A stretch of 64,000 nucleotides of DNA, taken from contig NZ_CP134400.1 of assembly GCF_002968285.2 (NCBI RefSeq), positions 4,898,001-4,962,000 on the forward strand, read 5' to 3'. Shown piece by piece: positions 19,374 to 28,445 of this stretch (within the stretch, counting starts at the first letter, position 1; the number at the start of each line of letters is the position of its first letter). The notes beneath the pieces were generated by a model. That model ran no database searches, was not told the origin of the DNA, and worked only from the letters and a program-made list of their open reading frames with translations. The stretch comes from Mycobacterium sp. ITM-2016-00318 (lineage in GTDB: Bacteria > Actinomycetota > Actinomycetes > Mycobacteriales > Mycobacteriaceae). A program made the position numbers and the translations under genes.

Positions 19374-21599
19374 TCAGTCCGCGGGGGCGATATCGACCGG
19401 GATTCCGTTGAGGACGGCTGTGCCGGACAGCGGGTCGAGCTGACTGCCGTCGTTGAGCTGGTTGACGTTGACGCCGGGCTGCCCCGCCGCGACGCCGAGC
19501 CGCGTGCCGTCACGGTCGTGGCCCCAGCCGTGCGGTAGCGAGACCACGCCCCGCCGTATTCCCGGCATCGGCTCGACCGGAGCGAGCACCTCCCCGCCGG
19601 GTCCCTTGACCTTCGCGGTGTCGGCGAGCCCGAGTTCGGCGACGTCGTCAGGGTGTATCTGCAACGTGCACCGGTTCGTCCCGCCTGCCAGCGCGGGCAC
19701 GTTGTGCATCCAGCTGTTGTTCGAGCGCAGGTGGCGTCTGCCGATCAGGACGAACCGGTCGACGTCGCGATCGAGCGCATCGCGAAGCCGCGCCGTATCC
19801 TCGATCAGCGGTTGCGGGGCGAGTTCGATTCGGCCGCTTGGTGTTCGGAGCACCTCTGCCAGACGCGGCCGCAGCGGGCCGAGGTCGATACCGTGCGGTG
19901 CCGCCTTGAGCCGTTCGAGTGTCAGCCCGTCGGGCCGGGCACCGAACGCGTCGCCGTAGGGTCCGAGCCGCAGCATCATGTCGAGGCGGCGTTCGTAGCC
20001 GGGGCCTGCCGGGAGCATCGCGGTCAGTTCATCCACGGCGCGGCCTGCCGCCGGTGAGTCTGGGTCGCCCGTCTCCTTCGCCAGTGTCATCGCGATGACC
20101 TGTTCGTCGACGAGGGTGGGATCGCCGTCGACGCCGACGCCGTAGAGGACGAGCGCGATACGGGAGAGGATCTCCGCCTCGCTCGGCCTGCCGTCGAGCG
20201 CCAGCACCGGCGGCGAGTAGCGGACGTTGTTGCGCACCGCGAGATTGTTGAGGGCGAAGTCGAAGTGGGGGCTCTGCGACGGAGGCGGGGGCGGCAGAAC
20301 GACGTCGGCATGCCGGGTGGTCTCGTTGAGGTAGGGGTCGACGGAAACCATGAACCCGACGCCGTCGAGTGCACGGTCGAGCCGGTCGCCGTCCGGGGCC
20401 GAAAGGACGGGGTTTCCGGCGATCGTGATCATCGCCTTGATTTGACCATCGCCCGGGGTGTCGATCTCCTCGGTCAGTGCGGCAGTCGGCAATTCGGCCA
20501 GCGCCTCAGGATGGCCAGAAACCCTGCTGTGCCAGCGGCCGGTCGAAAACCCTCGGCCCGGTTTGGGCGGACGAGGCGCCGGCATCGTCGCCCCGAGCGG
20601 GAACATCGCCCCTCCCGGCCGGTCCAGGTTGCCGGTCAGCACGTTGATGACATCGACCAGCCAGCTCACCAGCGTGCCGAATTCGACTGTCGACGTCCCG
20701 ATCCGGCCGTATACCGCGGCGGTCGGCGCACTCGCCAGCTCACGAGCGAGTGCCCGGATATCGTCGGCCGGTACACCGCAGTGCTCGCTGACAACGTCCG
20801 GCGAGAACGTCTCGGCGAGGCGGCGAACCTCGTCGAGGCCGTTGACGTATTCGGCGATGCCGCCGAGATCCGTTGCGACAAGCCCTTCTTCGAACAGCAC
20901 GTGCACGACGGCGAACAGCAGGGCACCGTCGGTGCCGGGACGCGGCGCGACGTGCCGGTCGGCGAGTTCCGCGGTGCGGGTGCGCGCCGGATCGATCACG
21001 GTCAGCCTGCCGCCACGCTTGCGCAGCGCCCGCAGCTTGCCGGGGAAGTCTGCCGCGGTGGCGAGGCTGCCGTTGGATACCAAAGGGTTGGCGCCGATGA
21101 TCACCAGATAGTCGGTGCGGTCGAGATCGGGCACGGTGAATGCGATCGGGCTGCCGAACATATGGCCCAGCGCAACGTGTTTGGGCATCTGGTCGAGGGT
21201 GCTCGCGGAGTACGCCTGGTGGGTGCCGAGGCCGCGGATGATCAGCGGCGGGTACAGGCTGCCCGCGACGGTGTGCGCGTTCGGATTACCGAGATAGACA
21301 CCGACCGATGCCCCGCCGTGTTCGCCGACGACCTCGCCGAGCCGGTCGGCGACGACGGCGAACGCCTCATCCCACGTCGCCTCGGTCAGCACGCCGTCGC
21401 GCCGGACCAGGGGCCGCTGCAGCCGATCGGGGTCGTTGTCCAGTTCGGCGAAGCTCGCCCCCTTCGGGCAGATGAAGCCCTTACTGAAGACGTCTTCCCG
21501 ATCGCCACGCGCGCCGGTCACCCGGCCGTCGTCGATCGTGAGCGTGAGACCGCACGTGGCCTCGCACAATGGGCAGATGCGCAGGGCTGTGCCGGTCAT
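19374..21599 (-). CDS. Molybdopterin-dependent oxidoreductase with one 4Fe-4S cluster
   Basis: This 741-residue protein belongs to the DMSO reductase superfamily. Its N-terminal cluster motif is CPLCEATC...CPKG (C9, C12, C16, C44). Then come IIGANPLVSNGS, the pterin-binding EFGTLVSWLVDVINVLTGN, and the C-terminal molydop-binding barrel with LRSNNSWMHNVP and HPDDVAELGL. There is no Tat signal, so it acts in the cytosol. The Mo/W ligand residue and substrate cannot be fixed from motifs. The gene is inserted between lpqG and hpt, which are adjacent in M. tuberculosis. Confidence 0.85.
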   Translation of the reverse strand: MTGTALRICPLCEATCGLTLTIDDGRVTGARGDREDVFSKGFICPKGASFAELDNDPDRLQRPLVRRDGVLTEATWDEAFAVVADRLGEVVGEHGGASVGVYLGNPNAHTVAGSLYPPLIIRGLGTHQAYSASTLDQMPKHVALGHMFGSPIAFTVPDLDRTDYLVIIGANPLVSNGSLATAADFPGKLRALRKRGGRLTVIDPARTRTAELADRHVAPRPGTDGALLFAVVHVLFEEGLVATDLGGIAEYVNGLDEVRRLAETFSPDVVSEHCGVPADDIRALARELASAPTAAVYGRIGTSTVEFGTLVSWLVDVINVLTGNLDRPGGAMFPLGATMPAPRPPKPGRGFSTGRWHSRVSGHPEALAELPTAALTEEIDTPGDGQIKAMITIAGNPVLSAPDGDRLDRALDGVGFMVSVDPYLNETTRHADVVLPPPPPSQSPHFDFALNNLAVRNNVRYSPPVLALDGRPSEAEILSRIALVLYGVGVDGDPTLVDEQVIAMTLAKETGDPDSPAAGRAVDELTAMLPAGPGYERRLDMMLRLGPYGDAFGARPDGLTLERLKAAPHGIDLGPLRPRLAEVLRTPSGRIELAPQPLIEDTARLRDALDRDVDRFVLIGRRHLRSNNSWMHNVPALAGGTNRCTLQIHPDDVAELGLADTAKVKGPGGEVLAPVEPMPGIRRGVVSLPHGWGHDRDGTRLGVAAGQPGVNVNQLNDGSQLDPLSGTAVLNGIPVDIAPAD

Positions 21600-21603
21600 G
21601 TCG

Positions 21604-22218
21604 TCAGAACTCCTCGTAGACCTTCGGGTCCAGCGTGCCGATGTAGGGCAGGTCGCGATAGCGCTCGGCGTAGTCGAGGCCGTAGCCGACGACGAACTCG
21701 TTGGGGATGTCGAAGCCGACGTAGCTGATGTCGACGTCGTCGCGGACGGCGTCCGGCTTGCGCATCAGCGTGCACACCTTCAGCGATCGCGGGTGCCGGG
21801 TCGCGAGGTTGCGGAGCAGCCACGACAGGGTCAGGCCGGAGTCGACGATGTCCTCGACGATCAGCACGTCGCGGTCGTTGATGTCGCGGTCGAGGTCTTT
21901 GAGGATTCGCACCACGCCCGACGACGACGTCGACGAGCCGTACGAGCTGACCGCCATGAACTCCAGCTGCGTCGGCAGCGGGATCGCGCGGGCCAGGTCG
22001 GTGACGAAGAAGACCGCGCCTTTGAGCACGGTGATCAGCAGCAGATCCTGACTGCTTTCGGCAATGGTGTCCCGGTAGTCGGCGCCCAGCAGTGCGCCCA
22101 ATTCGGCGACCTTGGCCTGGATCTGATCCGCGGAGAGCAACACCGATTTGATGTCGCCGGGATACAGCTCCTCTGATGGCACATTCACAGCGTGCCATGT
22201 GTGCCTGTCCTCGACCAA
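21604..22218 (-). CDS. hpt: Hypoxanthine phosphoribosyltransferase
   Basis: This 204-residue purine salvage enzyme has [18 protein letters not shown], the PRPP loop; [13 protein letters not shown] near the N-terminus; and the flexible loop [13 protein letters not shown]. Two starts are possible: TTG at 22218, which has AGGGCG eight bases upstream, and GTG at 22188 without a clear ribosome binding site; I give the longer form. It follows tilS by 22 bases, the pair conserved in many bacteria. Confidence 0.95.
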   Translation of the reverse strand: MVEDRHTWHAVNVPSEELYPGDIKSVLLSADQIQAKVAELGALLGADYRDTIAESSQDLLLITVLKGAVFFVTDLARAIPLPTQLEFMAVSSYGSSTSSSGVVRILKDLDRDINDRDVLIVEDIVDSGLTLSWLLRNLATRHPRSLKVCTLMRKPDAVRDDVDISYVGFDIPNEFVVGYGLDYAERYRDLPYIGTLDPKVYEEF

Positions 22219-22240
22219 CGTGAGTTCGCCCTAACTGCCT

Positions 22241-23203
22241 TCAGACCGATTCCCGGTACATGGTCAGCATGCCGTCGCGACGCCCCGCGAACAGCCGTTC
22301 GCTGCGCAGAGGCGAGCTGACGGCCACCCCGCCCTGCCCTCGCCATCGGGTAACCAGGGCGTCGACGCCGCGGATCTGTTTGTCGGTCAGCTCGCCCGCC
22401 CCTCCTGCCAGTAGCCAGCCGCGGATGACCCTGCGCCGGACAGCCTCCGGCAGCGCCGACAGCGGGCCGGTGTCGAGCTCGCCACCGGTTGTCGCTGCGG
22501 CAAGCGCGGTGTCCGCGAGTTCGTCCAGCGTCTCGTTGTCCTCGCGCAGCGCGGTGGCGGTGCGGGCGAGCGCCTCTGCGACGCCACCGCCGAGGACGTC
22601 CTCGAGCAGCGGCAGCACCTCGGCGCGTAACCGGGCGCGCGTGTAGCGGCGATCGGTGTTGTGCGGATCGCGCCACGGTTGGATCCTCAGCTCGTCGCAA
22701 GCCTGATGCGTGTCCGCGCGTCGGACGTTCAGCAGCGGACGACACCACGGCGGGTCGTACGGCCGCATCCCCGCGATCGAGCGTGCCCCCGATCCGCGGC
22801 CGAGGCCGAGCAGGACGGTTTCGGCCTGGTCGTCGAGTGTGTGGCCGAGCAGCACCGGAGCGCCCTGCCGTGCCGTGTCCAAGGCGCGGTAGCGGGCCGT
22901 GCGCGCGGCGGCTTCCGGGCCTCCTGCCGCACCGACGTCGACGCAGATGACTTGCACATCAACACATCCCAGCGCAAACGCCTGTTGCCTTGCGGTCTCC
23001 GCTACACGAGACGAGTCCGGCTGCAGTTGGTGGTCGACGATCAGTGCTGTGGTCGGCTTGTGTTCCGCGGCGGCGGCTGTCAGCGCCAACGAATCGGGAC
23101 CACCCGACAGTGCGACACACCATCGATCGTCCGCGGCGGTGTATCGAGCGCCGAACGCCGAAACCGCGCTGCGCAGCCTGCCTAGAGCACCCTGTCGATC
23201 CAT
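22241..23203 (-). CDS. tilS: tRNA(Ile)-lysidine synthase
   Basis: This 320-residue enzyme modifies C34 of tRNA-Ile2 so that it reads AUA. The PP-loop motif is ALSGGPDSLALTAAA near residue 35, followed by LLGHTLDDQAETVLL and GMRPYDPPWCRPLL. The C-terminal part is short, as in other mycobacteria. The ATG (MDRQGALGRL) overlaps the upstream metalloprotease gene by 22 bases. A much longer open frame upstream is only the antisense-like shadow of that gene. Confidence 0.94.
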   Translation of the reverse strand: MDRQGALGRLRSAVSAFGARYTAADDRWCVALSGGPDSLALTAAAAEHKPTTALIVDHQLQPDSSRVAETARQQAFALGCVDVQVICVDVGAAGGPEAAARTARYRALDTARQGAPVLLGHTLDDQAETVLLGLGRGSGARSIAGMRPYDPPWCRPLLNVRRADTHQACDELRIQPWRDPHNTDRRYTRARLRAEVLPLLEDVLGGGVAEALARTATALREDNETLDELADTALAAATTGGELDTGPLSALPEAVRRRVIRGWLLAGGAGELTDKQIRGVDALVTRWRGQGGVAVSSPLRSERLFAGRRDGMLTMYRESV

Positions 23204-24231
23204 CGCTGCGGTTCCTCGATTTCGACTGGCAGCGGCAAAGTTTCGGGCCCCGTCCAGATGGTGTTGAACCGCGCCATACCGACGCGCCCGACGACATGGT
23301 CGACGAACGCCTTGCCGCGGGTGTACTGGCTCATTTTGGCGTCGATGCCCAGTAGGGCGCGTAGCACCCGCTGCAGCGGAGATTGTCTGCGAGTACGGCG
23401 CTCCTCGAACCGGCGCCGGATGGTCACCACGGACGGCACGACGGCCGGTCCGACGGCGTCCATCACATGATCGGCGTGGCCCTCCAACAACGTACCGAGC
23501 ACCAGCAACTGGTCCAGTGCGCGCTGCTGCGGCTCGGATTGAACGGCGCGAAGCACGCCGAGCACACCGGTCATATTCGGTTCGGGCGGAACACCGTCGC
23601 GGCGGTCGCGGACGAAACCGGCCAGCCGGCCGATCATTTCGGTGACGTCGTCGCCGGTTTCCTCCGTCAGCACAGCGAGCGAGCTCGACATGTGGTCGGC
23701 CAGCCATGGGTTGGCACGGAACTGCACCCGGTGTGTCACCTCGTGCAGACACACCCAGAGCCGGAAGTCGGCAGGCACGACGCGTAGTTGCCGCTCGACG
23801 GCGATCACGTTCGGATACACCAGAAGCAGCTCGCCGCCGTTGTCGGCGAACGGGTCGTATTGGCCGAGGATGCCGGAGGAGATGAACGCGAGCACGGCAC
23901 CCGTCTGCGCGCCGGTGACGCGACCCGTGATGAAGTGCGGCTTGTCGGTCTCCTTGCCACCCGTCATCGCGCGCATGGAACGCGATGCGGCCTTGATCCA
24001 TTCGGGCCGATCGATGATGCGGGCGTCGGAGACCTCGCCGCCTTCGTTGAGTCCGGTCACCTCCCGCACGGGCATCTCGGCGCGCAGCGCGGAGTCCGCC
24101 AGCTGCTCGATGGCCTGACGGCGCGTGTACTCGGTGGCCGCAGGAGCGGGCCGGGCGAGCTTGGCGCCGAACGCAGCCGCGAACCCCCAGTCGACGGTGC
24201 GGCCGACGGTCACCTTGCCCGACGGGCTCAT
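23182..24231 (-). CDS. Zincin-like metallopeptidase (Rv3626c-like)
   Basis: This 349-residue protein has a HEVTHRVQF zinc motif near residue 160 with LEGHADHVMDAVG (probable third ligand Glu/His region) further on. It belongs to the actinobacterial 'zinc-dependent metalloprotease' family annotated as coenzyme F420 biosynthesis-associated, a name with little direct support. The ATG overlaps the dacB stop in ATGA, which decides the start over a GTG five codons upstream. Function unknown beyond likely peptidase fold. Confidence 0.85.
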   Translation of the reverse strand: MSPSGKVTVGRTVDWGFAAAFGAKLARPAPAATEYTRRQAIEQLADSALRAEMPVREVTGLNEGGEVSDARIIDRPEWIKAASRSMRAMTGGKETDKPHFITGRVTGAQTGAVLAFISSGILGQYDPFADNGGELLLVYPNVIAVERQLRVVPADFRLWVCLHEVTHRVQFRANPWLADHMSSSLAVLTEETGDDVTEMIGRLAGFVRDRRDGVPPEPNMTGVLGVLRAVQSEPQQRALDQLLVLGTLLEGHADHVMDAVGPAVVPSVVTIRRRFEERRTRRQSPLQRVLRALLGIDAKMSQYTRGKAFVDHVVGRVGMARFNTIWTGPETLPLPVEIEEPQRWIDRVL

Positions 24232-25604
24232 GGGCCGCACCCGCACGACCGCAGCGTCGCCGCGAAGGCATCGATGGCGGTGCGGCCGGTCGGCCCCGCC
24301 TGGTTGGACAGCAGAGAGAAGGTCAGCACCCGGCCGCTGGAGTCGGTGACGATGCCGACGAGCGAATTGGTGCCCGTCAACGATCCCGTCTTGGCGCGCA
24401 GCCAGCCGACCGACGCCCGGCCGGCATCGGTGTCGAGGAACCGGTTCGACAGTGTGCCGCTTCCGCCGGCGATCGGCAGCAGGTCGACCAGCGGCCGAAG
24501 CGTCGGGTTCTCGGGTCCCGCCGCGGCACTCACGGTCTCGTCGAGCGTCTCCGCGGTGAGTCGGTCATCGATGGACAACCCGCTGCAGTCGACCAGATAC
24601 GATCCGCCGGTGTCGATATCGGCGGCATCGAGCTCGCCGAGGAGCGCGCGCACCGCGCCGTCGAAGCTCTGCGGCTTGCCTTGTGCGGCAGCCACTTCCC
24701 GGCAGATCGACTCGGCCATCACGTTGTCGGAGTTGTTCATCATCTCCCGCAGCCGCTCGAGCAGGGGCGGCGACTGCACCGAGGCGATCTCGTCACCCTC
24801 GTAGGCCGTCGTCATCACCGTGACGGTGGCAGGGTCGACGCGCAACGCCACCGCGAGTGCGCGGCCCGCGTCGAGCGCGGGTGTGGTGGAGCGGCGCGAC
24901 TCGACGCTGACCGGCTGTGTGCGTCCGCCGTCGAGCATCACCGCCTCCATCGGCGCGATGTCGCCGCCATCGATGTCGAGCGGATCCCAGCCCGGCGCCA
25001 ACGTGGGGCCGCTGTAGGCACTGGCATCGACAGCCACCGAGGTCACCTTGGTGCCGCTGCGGCGCACCTGGTCGGCGAGATCGCTGATTCGCGCTGCGTC
25101 CCGGTACCAGGTGTCCTGGCCCTTCGGGGCGGCCGACAGGGTCGGGTCGCCGCCGCCCTTGAGCACGACGACTCCTGGTCGCCGGTCGGATTTCAGCACG
25201 GTCGTGGTCAGGCGTTGCTCGCGGTCGAGCGCGAGCAGCGCCGCCGCGGTGGTAAGCACTTTGGTCACCGACGCCGGTTGCATCGGCACGTCGGCGCCGC
25301 GGGCCCACAGCTGTTCTCCGGTGGCGGCGTCGGCGATGCGGCCGGTGAAGGCGCCGAGGTTCGGGTCGGCGAGCGTCTGCGCCAGCGTTGCGGCCAGTTT
25401 GTCGGGCGTTGGCTTGTCCGCGGATTCGGAGACCGGCTTGATTCCCGGCTCCGCGGTCGCCGGCGCGGGCGCGGCGGGGATCGCGTCGGTGTGGCTCGAG
25501 TCGCGTGGCAGCAGCGCGGCAGCCACCACAACGGCGGCAACCACCAGCACAACGACCACCCCGATGACGATGTGGGTGGACCGTCGCCATGTGGTGGGAC
25601 GCAT
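24228..25604 (-). CDS. dacB: D-alanyl-D-alanine carboxypeptidase/endopeptidase, PBP4 type
   Basis: This 458-residue cell wall enzyme has an N-terminal signal anchor (residues 11-32), a Pro/Ala linker, and the penicillin-binding motifs ASVTK (S112, K115), SDN in NNSDNVM and KTG in RAKTGSLTG. The insert between SxxK and SDN is large, as in class C low-mass PBPs such as DacB (S13 family). It is the Rv3627c position. The family N-terminus and the ATG at 25604 fix the start; the open frame upstream is not coding. Confidence 0.93.
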   Translation of the reverse strand: MRPTTWRRSTHIVIGVVVVLVVAAVVVAAALLPRDSSHTDAIPAAPAPATAEPGIKPVSESADKPTPDKLAATLAQTLADPNLGAFTGRIADAATGEQLWARGADVPMQPASVTKVLTTAAALLALDREQRLTTTVLKSDRRPGVVVLKGGGDPTLSAAPKGQDTWYRDAARISDLADQVRRSGTKVTSVAVDASAYSGPTLAPGWDPLDIDGGDIAPMEAVMLDGGRTQPVSVESRRSTTPALDAGRALAVALRVDPATVTVMTTAYEGDEIASVQSPPLLERLREMMNNSDNVMAESICREVAAAQGKPQSFDGAVRALLGELDAADIDTGGSYLVDCSGLSIDDRLTAETLDETVSAAAGPENPTLRPLVDLLPIAGGSGTLSNRFLDTDAGRASVGWLRAKTGSLTGTNSLVGIVTDSSGRVLTFSLLSNQAGPTGRTAIDAFAATLRSCGCGP

Positions 25605-25739
25605 GGTTCTCCTGACTCCGGCCTGCCCAAGAAGGGTATCCGCTGCGTGGAAGTACCAGGTCAGGCGCGGCGGCAACAGGGCTTCCATTAGGGTGACGTC
25701 CGACCAACAGACCGAGCACTGGGGCAAGGAGCCGCGACG

Positions 25740-26228
25740 GTGGAGTTTGACGTTGTCATCGAGATCACGAAGGGCTCGCGCAACAAATACGAAGTCGACC
25801 ACGACTCCGGTCGGGTCAAGCTCGACCGCTACCTGTACACGGCGTTCGGCTATCCGGCGGACTACGGCTTCATCGAGAACACCCTCGGTGAGGACGGCGA
25901 CCCATTGGACGCGCTGGTGCTGATGCCCGAGTCGGTGTTTCCCGGCTGCATCGTCGAGGCGCGCCCCGTGGCCATGTTTCAAATGACCGACGAGGCGGGC
26001 GGCGACGACAAAGTGCTGTGCGTGCCCGCGGGCGACGGCCGCTGGGACCACATCCAGGACATCGGTGACGTGCCGAACCACGAACTCGAGGCGATCAAGC
26101 ACTTCTTCGTCCACTACAAGGACCTCGAGCCCGGCAAGTACGTGAAGGCCGCCGACTGGTCCGGCCGGGAGGAAGCCGAGGCCGAGGTCAACCGCTCGAT
26201 CGAGCGGTTCAAGACACAAGGTCACTGA
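25740..26228 (+). CDS. ppa: Inorganic pyrophosphatase, family I
   Basis: This 162-residue cytosolic enzyme hydrolyses pyrophosphate. Key motifs are [36 protein letters not shown] (the DGDPLD metal site) and [14 protein letters not shown]. The C-terminal [20 protein letters not shown] is typical. The GTG start has AAGGAG nine bases upstream. The dacB gene is divergent, 135 bases away. Confidence 0.98.
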   Translation: MEFDVVIEITKGSRNKYEVDHDSGRVKLDRYLYTAFGYPADYGFIENTLGEDGDPLDALVLMPESVFPGCIVEARPVAMFQMTDEAGGDDKVLCVPAGDGRWDHIQDIGDVPNHELEAIKHFFVHYKDLEPGKYVKAADWSGREEAEAEVNRSIERFKTQGH

Positions 26229-26331
26229 GGTCGTCTGCTCTTCGCGCGAGCTGCTCGTCGGAGGAGTTTTCCTCGCTGTAACACGGTGTAACGTCCCCGT
26301 GCTCTGCTGCTCGGATCATGGCGGTGTGTTG

Positions 26332-26847
26332 ATGCACCAGGGCATGGGGTTGGACGTCTTCAACGAGATGCCGATGCGCCGCGCCGTGCACGCGCTGTAC
26401 GAGTGCTGCTACAGCGTGCCACTGGCCGCGGACCTGGCCCGCGCACGGCCCTACGCCGATCACGACGCACTTTTCCGGCACGCCGACGAGTTGCTGTTCA
26501 CACTCGCCGAGCCGTCGATCGACTCGATACTGCAGGCCTATCCCGACATCGGCCGCAGGCCGGGCAGCGAGAAGTCCGCGGCGGAGCAGTGCGCCGTCTG
26601 GGATGAGCGCGCCGACGTGATGGAGCAACTGGCCGCGACGGCCAAGCGGTATCTCGACCAGTTCGGCTTCGGCTTCGTGATGTTCGTCAACGGCTACTGC
26701 GCACAAGACGTGTTGTCGGCGGCAGTCGACCGCATGCACAACGACGTCGAAACCGAGCGCAAGGTGATCCGCAACGAGTTGGCCAAGATCAACCGCACAC
26801 GCCTCGAGCGGATGCTCGGCCCAGAAGGCGGCTACGACAACTGGTGA
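26332..26847 (+). CDS. OHCU decarboxylase-like protein, catalytic His replaced
   Basis: This 171-residue all-helical protein resembles the 2-oxo-4-hydroxy-4-carboxy-5-ureidoimidazoline decarboxylase fold of urate breakdown: FNEMPMRRAVHALYECC at the start, SAAEQ in the middle, FGFGFVMFVNGY, and the end ETERKVIRNELAKINRTRLERML. However, the 'AHPxLG' motif that holds the catalytic His reads QAYPDIG, so His is Tyr70. No urate genes are nearby. It may be catalytically altered or bind another ligand. ATG at 26332 is used; ATG at 26344 is also possible. Confidence 0.65.
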   Translation: MHQGMGLDVFNEMPMRRAVHALYECCYSVPLAADLARARPYADHDALFRHADELLFTLAEPSIDSILQAYPDIGRRPGSEKSAAEQCAVWDERADVMEQLAATAKRYLDQFGFGFVMFVNGYCAQDVLSAAVDRMHNDVETERKVIRNELAKINRTRLERMLGPEGGYDNW

Positions 26848-26891
26848 TGCCGCGCAGCAGTTGCTGCAACTGTTGACGTAGGTTCCACCGC

Positions 26892-28037
26892 ATGACTTCC
26901 GCTGTACAGGGACATGCCCATGCTCGATTCGACAAAGTCGCCGAGGCGCTCGCCGAGGAGTTGAGCACCGGCAACGAAGTCGGCGCGGCGATCGCCGTCG
27001 ACATCGATGGCGAGCTCGTCGTGGACATCTGGGGCGGACACGCCGACGCGGCCAAGACCGTGCCGTGGACCGAGGACACCATCGTCAACGTCTGGTCCTC
27101 GACCAAGACGGTGACGAGTCTGGCCGGGCTGATGCTGGCCGATCGCGGGCTGCTCGACCTCGACGCGCCCGTAGGGCGGTACTGGCCCGAGTTCTCCGCG
27201 AACGGCAAGCAGGATGTTGCGGTCCGTCACCTGTTGTCGTACACGTCCGGCGTCGCCGGCTGGCAGGAGCCGATGACCACCGACGACCTGTTCGACTGGG
27301 AGAAGGCCACGTCGCTGCTCGCCGCGCAGGCGCCGTGGTGGCAGCCGGGTACCGCGTCGGGCTACCACGCGCTCAACTACGGCTTCCTGATCGGCGAGTT
27401 GGTTCGCCGCACGACCGGCATGTCGCTGAAGGATTTCGTGCGCGATGAGATCGCGGGTCCGCTCGGAGCGGATTTCCAGATCGGAGCCAGGCCCGAGGAT
27501 GCCGAGCGGATCGCGGAGCTCATCTCGCCGCCGCCGTTCGACATCCCCTTCGATCAGCTGCCCGAGGACAACCCGATGCGCAAGACGCTGACCAATCCCG
27601 CCCCGGAGGCCTCCATCGCCCACACGTCCGCGTGGCGCGGGGCCGATCTCGGCGCCGTCAACGGACATGCCAATGCTCGGTCGCTGGCCCGAATGCTCTC
27701 TCCGATATCGTTGGGCGGCAGGGCAAACGGCGTCGAGCTGCTGTCGGCACCGACCCTGAAGCGGGTCTTCGACGTTCAGTCGCACGGACCCGATCTCGTC
27801 CTCGCGGCCCCACTGAAGATGGGCATCGGCTACGGCCTCTCCACACCGGAGGTCATCCCGTTCCTGCCTGCCGATGAGACCGTCTGCTTCTGGGGCGGCT
27901 GGGGCGGCTCGATGGTGCTGATGAACCCCGACCGCCGCACGACCGCTACTTACGTGATGAACAAGATGGGCCAGGGCACGCTCGGCAATGACCGGACCGC
28001 GAGGTACGCCAAGCTGATCTACGAGGCGCTTTCCTGA
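26892..28037 (+). CDS. Serine hydrolase, beta-lactamase/class C esterase family
   Basis: This 381-residue protein has the SxxK nucleophile motif WSSTKTV near residue 75, the Tyr-x-Asn motif in YHALNYGFLIGE, and a C-terminal FWGGWGGSMV replacing the KTG/HxG box. It lacks a signal peptide, so it is cytosolic or cell-associated. Members include EstB-type esterases and the mycobacterial LipD/LipL group; the substrate is unknown. A TAGGTT box seven bases before the ATG suggests a leaderless mRNA. Confidence 0.85.
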   Translation: MTSAVQGHAHARFDKVAEALAEELSTGNEVGAAIAVDIDGELVVDIWGGHADAAKTVPWTEDTIVNVWSSTKTVTSLAGLMLADRGLLDLDAPVGRYWPEFSANGKQDVAVRHLLSYTSGVAGWQEPMTTDDLFDWEKATSLLAAQAPWWQPGTASGYHALNYGFLIGELVRRTTGMSLKDFVRDEIAGPLGADFQIGARPEDAERIAELISPPPFDIPFDQLPEDNPMRKTLTNPAPEASIAHTSAWRGADLGAVNGHANARSLARMLSPISLGGRANGVELLSAPTLKRVFDVQSHGPDLVLAAPLKMGIGYGLSTPEVIPFLPADETVCFWGGWGGSMVLMNPDRRTTATYVMNKMGQGTLGNDRTARYAKLIYEALS

Positions 28038-28044
28038 CGGTGGC

Positions 28045-28442
28045 ATGCTGGGTCGAGTGGAGAATTTCTTCCACTTCTGGTGGCTGATCTTTCCGCTCGG
28101 AGGCATGGTGGGCGGGGGGCTGCGCGCGGTCGCCGCGGCGAATGAGCGGCGCGCCGAGCGCAGCTGGAGTATCGCGACGCGGCGCACGACTACGTAACCG
28201 CGTTCGACGTCGCGGAGGCCGAGGCCATCCGACTGCGCCGCAGCACGTTCTCCGCCGAAGACCAGCAACGGATTGCGCGCGCGCAGAGCCTGCTCAAGCT
28301 GGCCGAAGACGAGGGCGCCACCCCCCAGGAACGGCAGAGCGCCTACGCAAGGGCCAAGGTCGAACTCGACGGGCTACTCGCGCTGCCCGCCGCGACCAGG
28401 GCCGGTATCGAAGGCAAGCTGGCAGGCGAGCTCGAGGCGTAG
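28045..28442 (+). pseudogene. Small membrane-anchored coiled-coil protein gene broken by a frameshift
   Basis: The frame from ATG 28045 encodes MLGRVENFFHFWWLIFPLGG (one membrane helix) and reads through AANERRAER, but then stops at 28197. From about 28164 the next frame encodes a well-behaved protein segment, LEYRDAAHDYVTAFDVA through to KLAGELEA and a stop at 28442, without a start codon of its own. One missing base near 28160-28164 would join both into a protein of about 132 residues with a membrane helix and a charged coiled coil. Function unknown. It could be a true mutation or a sequencing error. Confidence 0.7.
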
Positions 28443-28445
28443 CCG

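Noticed and set aside
22241..24271. Single 676-codon frame covering tilS and the metalloprotease region
   Set aside because: Only the last 320 residues are TilS; the upstream part is Arg-rich and overlaps the real metalloprotease in another frame.
24228..26225. 665-codon frame extending dacB upstream through ppa
   Set aside because: The signal-anchor start at 25604 fits the family; the upstream part is antisense to ppa.
26209..26739. 176-codon minus-strand frame opposite the OHCU-like gene
   Set aside because: Antisense shadow; no motif and it overlaps the clear family pattern on the plus strand.
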